Of a stretch of 64,000 bases of DNA, positions 58,020 to 64,000 are shown in pieces. The stretch lies in contig OW804098.1 of the NCBI GenBank assembly GCA_942159475.1, positions 5,184,383 through 5,248,382 of the forward strand, in the 5' to 3' direction. Every line of letters begins with the position of its first letter. Position 1 is the first letter of the stretch. The position numbers and the translations under genes are program-made. The notes below the pieces were generated by a model that worked only from the letters and a program-made list of their open reading frames with translations, made no database searches and was not told where the DNA came from. Source of the DNA: Sthenelais limicola (taxonomy: Eukaryota > Annelida > Polychaeta > Phyllodocida > Sigalionidae).

Positions 58020-58100
58020 AGTGGATAAGAACCTCTGGTCTAGCGTTAGAACATCTGCTTTTGACCTGAAAGGCCCCTGATTGATTCCCTCTCAAGTACA
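58020..58100 (+). other. tRNA-like sequence (degenerate tRNA-Lys-like, possibly a SINE head)
   Basis: GGTCTAGCGTTAGAACATCTGCTTTTGACCTGAAAGG aligns by eye with D-arm, anticodon arm (loop CTTTTGA) and variable region of a tRNA-Lys(UUU). The T-arm/B-box is weak (TGATTGATTCCC for GGTTCGATTCC). It lacks a proper acceptor stem, so it is not a functional gene. Confidence 0.35.
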
Positions 58101-59069
58101 CAACTCTTTGGAGCTTTGCATAAGACTATTTATGATCTATGGATCTATGATCCATTCTGTATTGCTATCAATGGGGTTATAATGCCAGTAGAGGTATATG
58201 TACTACCTTATTTCCAATTAGTTTTTATCCTCTTTCCAATGATCACACTTACATATCCATAGAAGGGAAAATTGCTTTAATAACAAATAAATTCTCAGGT
58301 TGAACATCTAAGATCCACTTGACAGACAACTAATTCATGAAATCAATATATATGGCTTTACATACCAGAGTATTATAACAAGTTCTTTCAAAGGAAACTT
58401 TTATTGATATTAATAAATGTTCCTCAATAAAATTTCAATTACCTGGTTTATTGTTCATATGACAAAATACTGCTAAGAGGCCTGTTTAGACATACATCTA
58501 GTATGCAACCCTAAGTTAACTATTAATTCAAAAAAGATCCACCAACATATCCCCCCCCCCCCCTTTTCCACTCAGAAGATTACATGAGAACTTTGTCCCC
58601 ATGTGGTGTGATCATATGTCAACCAATAAGCTGATCTTGTACACAGATATTGAACCTTGTGCATCTTTATCAGAATAAACTCCTTCAACTCCTCCTTGAA
58701 GATGTCCATGATATGTTTGTTCAGGTGTTTGATCCCACCCCCTCCCTCTAAACTGGTGCATAAATAGCGCCTGTGCAAGGGACACCATGGTGATTCTGGG
58801 GTAACAACCGCAGACTCATCAACCCTCTCAAACCGTGATCCTGAAGTTTGGCATCCAACTCTCCATCAACCTCCAGGCTGCACATCCAGATTTAGGGCAC
58901 CCTACTCTCCACCACCCTACGAGCTGCGCACCTAGGTTTAGGGCACCCAACTCTCCAACAACCATAAGGTCTATTTAAGGTGAGTTTATGCCTTTTTATA
59001 TGAATTGCCTTAAAATGTTTAATTTTAAGTTGTCAAACAAACCAGCATATAATCAATTATGGAGAGGGG
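58101..59069. other. Left flank of Gypsy-2
   Basis: Non-coding; poly-C run at 58,551-58,563. TTTAGGGCACCC(T/A)ACTCTCCA..A.CC occurs twice (58,890-58,915 and 58,935-58,965), a short direct repeat. Confidence 0.4.
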
Positions 59070-59572
59070 TGTTGTGCTGACTGTTGACCTAGAAGCAGCT
59101 TTAATTCCAACGCCAGTGTTCTATTTCACCTCCACCTCCAAGGCTGACCAGGTTATCACACTAAGATATCAAAGTGGCCGTATGTATGTCCCCGTGTGGC
59201 ACTGTGCACATGTTAGTGTATTTCATTTGTTTACTTCATGTACTTGTGCAACACTTGCTGAGGCAGTAGGCAGCGGAGATATATGTGTCCTATTTACAAT
59301 GATACATGTGGGTGTGCATAGTCTAGCCAGAGGTGGAATTATTATTATTTTGTCTGTTTGTTCATGTATTTTGTTATATAGGCGTATAAGCCTCCCCCAC
59401 ACCTCCCATTGAGGTGTAAGGTTACTAACGTTAATGAATATGTATGTATACTACCAGGAGCGCCCAAGCTTCGATACCATTAAACACTCATACAAACACT
59501 ACCATCGTGTGAGGGTCATTCTTACCTTTTCTCTATATTATCATTACAATAGCTCTTTAGGACTATATAACA
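59070..59572 (+). repeat. Candidate 5' LTR of Gypsy-2 (~503 bp)
   Basis: Proposed from TGTT at 59,070 to AACA at 59,572, ended by the primer site. GTTATATAGG near 59,373 could be a TATA box. The 3' LTR is not in the window, so the left boundary is a guess from the TG...CA rule. Confidence 0.4.
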
Positions 59573-59575
59573 TAT

Positions 59576-59593
59576 TGGTGGAGATACCCTATA
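59576..59593 (+). promoter_or_regulatory. Candidate primer-binding site of Gypsy-2
   Basis: TGGTGGAGATACCCTATA lies three bases after the proposed LTR end and 10 bases before the gag ATG; TGG matches a tRNA CCA end. The tRNA is not assigned. Confidence 0.5.
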
Positions 59594-59603
59594 AGATCCT
59601 TTT

Positions 59604-59975
59604 ATGGAACATAGGTCGCATTTAAATAGACAATCAAAAACAACACGAGGATTCAGCAAATATTCGGAATTATTCACGAAAAACCCGCCTAACCTTCAGC
59701 ATCTAAACTCACACTCCCCACGACCGGGGTTATACAAGCCTCAGACTCTCAGCAAAGACGGCAAGGCCTCTATTCCAAGGAAAATGGTACTGACGGCGGA
59801 GGAAGAAAAGCAACTAAGGGATGCTAAGGAGAAGGCAGAGCAGGATCTGCTCGCAGAGAAGCAACGACATGACCAGGTAATAGAGCAGTTGAAACAGGAG
59901 AAGCTCAAGGAAGAGTTAAAGCAGAAACAATCGGAGGAAGAGAAGCTCACGATGGAGGATGTGGATACCGCCTAA
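59604..59975 (+). CDS. Gypsy-2 Gag, N-terminal part
   Basis: 123 residues from the first ATG after the primer site. A basic, Pro/Asn-rich start is followed by a strong Glu/Lys/Gln coiled coil (EEEKQLRDAKEKAEQDLLAE...QLKQEKLKEELKQKQ). It ends at TAA 59,973; the same frame is open beyond it, so this is an in-frame stop inside gag or a deliberate short first ORF. Confidence 0.65.
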   Translation: MEHRSHLNRQSKTTRGFSKYSELFTKNPPNLQHLNSHSPRPGLYKPQTLSKDGKASIPRKMVLTAEEEKQLRDAKEKAEQDLLAEKQRHDQVIEQLKQEKLKEELKQKQSEEEKLTMEDVDTA

Positions 59976-61103
59976 TATAGAGGCCTGGCAGACGCCATGA
60001 AGAATTTATCCATCAAACACCAAACGGCTATGCAAGGTCAGCAAGAGATGTTCAAAACAACGATGAGCGATTTGGTAAGGGAACTAGCGAGAAGCCTGGG
60101 ACATAAGGACAATGAGAAACAAGTACAGCCGGCAATCCTGAAAATGTTTGCCTCGCCCCCAGAGGTATTCTCGCAACCAACGGCGATGGTATCTGCCGGC
60201 AATTTCTTGGACAATTATAATGCCTATACGAGCCATGTGCAATTGCCCAAGGCCATGAAGATAGAAGGATTGAGAAAGTTTCTGGCTGGCGATGCAGAAG
60301 CATATTTTCTACAATATAGAGCAGCGAGCCCAGAGAAAACATTTGAGGATTTTTCTCCTTCGTTTATGGAAAAGTTTAAACACTTACCGTTTGAGGAGAG
60401 AATCAATGATTACGTGAATAGGGCTCAGGGGGAGGACAAATCCGTACAGGATTACAATAGAGATAAGCTGCTGTTACTGTCCAAACACGGAGAACTGACC
60501 GAATCGTTGAGAACAGACCTATATTGCAGAGGGCTAAAGGAATATCTCAGAAAGATGGTTCTGGCAGAGGCCCCAAATACAGCCATAAGTGCTTCGAGAC
60601 TGGCAATTAGGTACGAGGTGGCTTATGAGGCATTTCAAACAAAGGCTGGAGAGACGAGGAAGGAAGTATTCTATGTAGCTGACAGCAGGGGAAGATCAGG
60701 ATACGACAGGAGGGACCAAAAGAAAAATGGTCACTATAGTAAGGAGAGGAAATCTGGTGATAGATATCAAAACTACAGTAAGGATGGCAGGTCAAAGTCT
60801 AAAGACAACTACCAAAGACCACACAGCAAATCCAGTGAAAGAAGGAACTCCAGCAAGCCCAGAAGTAACAGCAGGGAATCGTGGAGACAACAGGAGGAGA
60901 GACCAAGATCAAGCAGTCGCAACAGGTCTAACAGCAAGGAAAACTGGAGGAACAACAGGTCTAACAGCAAGGAAAACTGGAGGAACAACAGGTCTAATAG
61001 CAAGGAGAACTGGAGGAGCAATTCCAAAGACAGAAGTCATTCGAATAGAAGGTCATCAGGATACAGACCTCCTACACCTCACCCCAGAAGTGAGGAAAAC
61101 TAG
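59976..61103 (+). CDS. Gypsy-2 Gag, capsid and RS-rich tail
   Basis: Same frame as the N-terminal ORF; first ATG at 59,997 gives 368 residues. The middle shows a retrotransposon capsid pattern: NFLDNYNAY, LPKAMKIEGLRKFLAGDAEAYF, FEDFSPSFMEKFKHLPF, ERINDYVNRAQGEDKSVQDYNRD, LYCRGLKEYLRK. The last third is Arg/Ser/Asn-rich with three tandem copies of NRSNSKENWRN instead of a classical zinc knuckle; it probably binds RNA by charge. It ends TAG at 61,101, inside the frameshift signal. Confidence 0.75.
   Translation, partial: YRGLADAMKNLSIKHQTAMQGQQEMFKTTMSDLVRELARSLGHKDNEKQVQPAILKMFASPPEVFSQPTAMVSAGNFLDNYNAYTSHVQLPKAMKIEGLRKFLAGDAEAYFLQYRAASPEKTFEDFSPSFMEKFKHLPFEERINDYVNRAQGEDKSVQDYNRDKLLLLSKHGELTESLRTDLYCRGLKEYLRKMVLAEAPNTAISASRLAIRYEVAYEAFQTKAGETRKEVFYVADSRGRSGYDRRDQKKNGHYSKERKSGDRYQNYSKDGRSKSKDNYQRPHSKSSERRNSSKPRSNSRESWRQQEERPRSSSRNRSNSKENWRNNRSNSKENWRNNRSNSKENWRSNSKDRSHSNRRSSGYRPPTPHPRSEEN
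60915..61025 (+). repeat. Tandem repeat within Gypsy-2 gag (~30-bp unit)
   Basis: AACAGGTCTAACAGCAAGGA and AAACTGGAGGAAC form a unit present three times, encoding NRSNSKENWR. Confidence 0.85.
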
Positions 61104-61136
61104 ATACCCATGGCGAAAACAAGGGCTATCGCCATG
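61094..61136 (+). promoter_or_regulatory. -1 ribosomal frameshift signal, gag to pol (Gypsy-2)
   Basis: G GAA AAC (61,094-61,100) precedes the gag TAG directly. Eight bases on, CATGGCGA (61,109-61,116) pairs perfectly with TCGCCATG (61,129-61,136) around a 12-base loop. The pol frame has a TGA at 61,091 and is open from 61,094, so the switch must lie in this 10-base overlap. The heptamer is near-canonical (GGA in place of three identical bases). Confidence 0.7.
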
Positions 61137-64000
61137 AGGATTGTGAAAAAGACCCTAATGTGTGCATTAATGAACTATTCGGACAGACCCAGGAGGAGGA
61201 TGCAGTATTGACATTGACGCCAGGTAAGGGAGATCCCATTTCTATTGGTTTAAATAAGGGTTGTATTGTGTTGGAACTGAGTCATTACAAGATACCAACT
61301 TTGGTTGACACAGGAGCAACTCTGAGTTGCATTTCTGGGAAATTTTACAAAGCTTTGTTGAGGAGAGATGTTATACTCTTCTCAAGAAACTGTCATATCA
61401 AGGTTTATATTGCAGACGGTGGAGCACAAAGCGCCAGAAAGCAGATCAAAATTAAATTCAGGATCAGGGAAAGATGGTTTTCCCATTGGTTCACTGTAGT
61501 CCCTAAGCTGGACAGGTCGATGATAATCGGATCCGAATTCTTAAGAAGCAATTCTGCTAAATTAAAATATAATGCACAAAGACAACAGATTTACACAATA
61601 AGAGCTAGACGACGATATGTCATACCTCCTAGATCAGAATTGGAGGCTACAAACTATGTGGTTTCATTTGAAGATATATCAGATACGATCGGTATAACAG
61701 AAAATATGAAGCGAAAAACGAGAGTTCCTTATATGGTGAAACGGGTGCTTGCTAGGCCCCAGGGACCTAATGGTTTGATACGTACATGTGTATATAATAC
61801 TAGCAGGGGATATAGAGTTATTCCTAAAGGTTCTATCGTTGGTTTGTATTGTATTAAAACTGAAAACGATTTTGTATCCCTAAATAACATCGAGTCGGTG
61901 AAGGGGAACACAGCTATCGAGATTGAACAAAAACAATCCGATAAGGGTAAGGGACTCGAGCCAACAAAATTTGACATAGGTGAACAGCTGTCGCCGAGTC
62001 AGAAGGAGCAGATGGGTAACTTGCTAAACAGATATGAGAATGTATTCGTCGGCAGTGATAAAATGTTGGGTTTAACGACCAAATACGAACACCCCATAGA
62101 GTTAAAGGCGGAGTACGTGCCAAAACAATTTCGGAGCTATAGGATTAATCCTAATATTAGAAGAGAAATGAAGCAGATTTTAGACGAACAAGTTGAGCAA
62201 AATATTATAGAAAAGACAGATGAAAATTTGGAATTCACTAGCCCCGCTTTCTTAGTAGAAAAGGGCAGTTCTAAAGAGGGTAACAGAGCTTATAGGCTCG
62301 TTACAGATTTCAGGCATCTGAATTCTCAGGTAAAAAGTCAATCAAAATCATTTCCTTGTGCAGAAGAATCCTTGCAAAATGTTGGGGAATTGCAGGGAAA
62401 GTTCTTCAGCAAGCTGGATTGTTTTGGGGGTTTTAACCAGGTCCCAGTTTGTAAAGAACATAGGAAATTGAGTGCTTTTAGCACCCCCTTTGGGAACTAC
62501 ATTTATAGGGTTATGCCTATGGGGCTGAAAACATCTCCAAAAGCTTTCCATGGAGTCGTGGAATCACTGTTGAAAGATCTACCGTCAACAATATGCTACA
62601 TCGACGATGTATTGCTGGCAAACGCCAAGTGGGATGACCACTTGAGAGATCTTGAGAAAATATTTAAAATTTTTCTGGAGGCGAATATACTGTTCAAAAA
62701 GCAAAAATGTTCTTTTGGATTACCCAGGGTACCTTTCCTAGGGTTTATGGTAGACGGAAGAGGTATAGCTCCGGATCCGGAAAAGGTGAAACCAATTGCA
62801 ACCTATCCGGCACCAAAGAATGTGAAAGATCTTAGGGCTTTCAATGGTCTGGCCAACTATTACAGATCATTTATTTCAGATTTCAGCAAGGTAATGCAGC
62901 CTCTGTACCAGTTGACTAAGGCAAAAGTCAAATATATTTGGTCGGAGGAGTGTCAGAGGGCTTTTGAGAAAATCAGACGTTCTATTTGTACTGAAGCTGT
63001 GCTGAAATACCCAGACTATAGCATCCCTTTCATAATAACAAGTGATGCAAGCTCAATAGCCCTAGGGGCATCGCTCTGGCAGCCTGATAGAGAAGGGTTT
63101 TTGAGACCAATTGCATTCGCAGGTAGAGGGTTAAATGCAGCCGAGATTTCATATTCAACAACGGACCGTGAGCTGATAGGTACGAAATTTGCCCTAGAGA
63201 AATTTAAACATTATGTGGCTGGCTCAAAATTCAGAATTCTGACGGACCATGCAGCTTTACTGGCCCTAAATGCGAAGCAAAATTTAACAGGAAGGATGGC
63301 AAGATTAGTAGAATTTTTCAACCAGTTTGATTATTCCATTGAGCATTTGAAAGGCCGTCTAAACATCACAGCTGATGTTTTGAGCAGAAGGGAATACCCA
63401 GTGGAGAAAATAGTGGCAGAACCGAAAGAGGAGTCAGAAAAGAGGCAGATTTCTTTCCATCCCATAGATGCCGTAAAATCGTTCAGGGAAGATGATTACC
63501 TGGAGAATTATCCAATTAAAAAGCATAAGTACAGGTCCATTTTAAAGCAGGAAAGTTATCGTATTGAAACAGCTGTGAAAAAACCAACAGGGTTATCAGA
63601 TAGGGTCGCAGTCTCGTGTCATGAAGGTGACACGCCCCCCGAGGCGTCAATTGATAAGGACCATATCAGCCACGCCACCGTGATGGCGGTAACCACCCGT
63701 GAAACAACAAGAGCTGGTACTGTCAACAGCAAATTAAAAGCTGGCCTCATTGAGGAGGATAAAACTATAAGTAATGCAGGGGGAAAGAAAAATGAGAATA
63801 GCAAATGTTCAGGGAAAAGAACAAGTTCACATAGGAATACTGACAGATTTTTCTATGGTACATCGAACCCCGAAATAGATTGTCCTTTGGATACTGTAGA
63901 GCTGAGGCAAGAACAGGGTGACGACCAGTTTTGTGCTCAAATGAAAGATTACTTGAATGATCGAAAACTGCCAGAAAATAAAAAGCAGGCAAAGGAAATA
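61094..64000 (+). CDS. Gypsy-2 Pol: protease, RT, RNase H (runs off the window)
   Basis: A -1 frame ORF of over 960 codons with no stop to the window end. Protease: LVDTGATLSC (Asp codon 61,307) and MIIGSEFL. RT: ACEHPIEL-like start near 62,085, FTSPAFLVEKG, YRLVTDFRHLN, KLDCFGGFNQV, PMGLKTSPKAF, catalytic YIDD (62,597-62,608), FLGFMVDG, LRAFNGLANYYRSFI. RNase H: TSDASSIALGA, STTDRELIGTKFALEKFKHYV, TDHAALLAL, NITADVLSR. A ~150-residue charged, non-conserved linker follows, then the likely start of integrase. With all motifs intact this part looks functional, expressed as a Gag-Pol fusion through the frameshift. Confidence 0.88.

Larger units (their letters stand above)
59070..64000 (+). mobile_element. 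Second Ty3/Gypsy-like LTR retrotransposon (Gypsy-2), 5' part
   Basis: Order: candidate LTR, primer site, gag, -1 frameshift signal, protease, RT, RNase H; the window ends before integrase. Its RT (FGNYIYRVMPMGLKTSPKAF, CYIDDVLL) and RS-rich Gag are unlike Gypsy-1, so it belongs to a different lineage. Pol is open throughout the visible part, but gag has an in-frame TAA. The right end and 3' LTR lie outside the window. Confidence 0.85.

Noticed and set aside
59059..59412. 117-residue ORF with a hydrophobic C-terminus
   Set aside because: It lies in the candidate 5' LTR of Gypsy-2 and has no domain; probably chance.

Overview
The window looks like nuclear DNA of an invertebrate, probably a marine metazoan. 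Evidence: AT-rich host sequence, GT-AG introns with long spacing, an intronless rhodopsin-type GPCR, and a dense, mixed load of retroelements including a tyrosine-recombinase element of the Ngaro/PAT kind. I cannot name the species; cnidarian, lancelet, hemichordate or mollusc would all fit. About two thirds of the window is mobile or repetitive DNA.

Layout. 0.4-9.5 kb (+): a five-exon gene whose splice phases all agree. It encodes a 412-residue type I single-pass membrane protein: signal peptide, Cys-rich ectodomain, TM helix, and a Pro/Thr/Ala-rich tail with YxN tyrosine motifs. Intron 1 carries a CT-rich tract and a copy of a dispersed repeat; intron 3 carries a local duplication. 10.5 kb (-): a possible signal-peptide first exon of another gene. 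11.5 kb: a foldback element. 13.7-14.7 kb (-): the GPCR. 17.9-18.2 kb: five 58-bp tandem repeats.

18,791-31,347: a complete 12.6-kb Ty3/Gypsy-type LTR element (Gypsy-1), with 414/425-bp LTRs and a 4-bp TAAT target duplication. Gag is followed by a textbook -1 frameshift signal (GGGAAAT, stop, hairpin) into Pol (protease, RT, RNase H, integrase with an AT-hook-like tail). A 1.6-kb non-coding spacer then carries a TATA box behind three repeated 18-mers, and a third ORF encodes a C2H2-like/coiled-coil protein instead of an envelope. Pol and ORF3 each carry one frameshift, and gag an in-frame stop, although the LTRs are nearly identical.

33.4-37.5 kb: a decayed element with ~150-bp terminal inverted repeats and remnants of an antisense ORF. 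38.1-38.7 kb: simple repeats. 38.7-54.0 kb: a ~10.5-kb satellite of 72- and 76-bp monomers, with 148-bp dimers on the left and a 2,156-bp higher-order repeat on the right. It is split by an intact 4,849-bp Ngaro-like element (42,195-47,043, minus strand: Gag-like, RT/RNase H, tyrosine recombinase) with A1-ORFs-B1-A2-B2 split direct repeats and no target duplication. 54.0-56.1 kb: second copies of the dispersed repeats seen at 1.2-2.8, 10.1-11.1 and 11.5 kb, including one isolated satellite monomer.

59.1 kb to the right edge: the 5' part of a second Ty3/Gypsy-like element (Gypsy-2): candidate 5' LTR, Gag with an RS-rich tail, a second -1 frameshift signal, and Pol (protease, RT, RNase H) running off the window.

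The strongest observations are the two independent gag-pol frameshift signals, the non-envelope third ORF of Gypsy-1 with its own candidate promoter, and the base-precise Ngaro insertion into a hierarchical satellite whose monomer also lies within a dispersed repeat.
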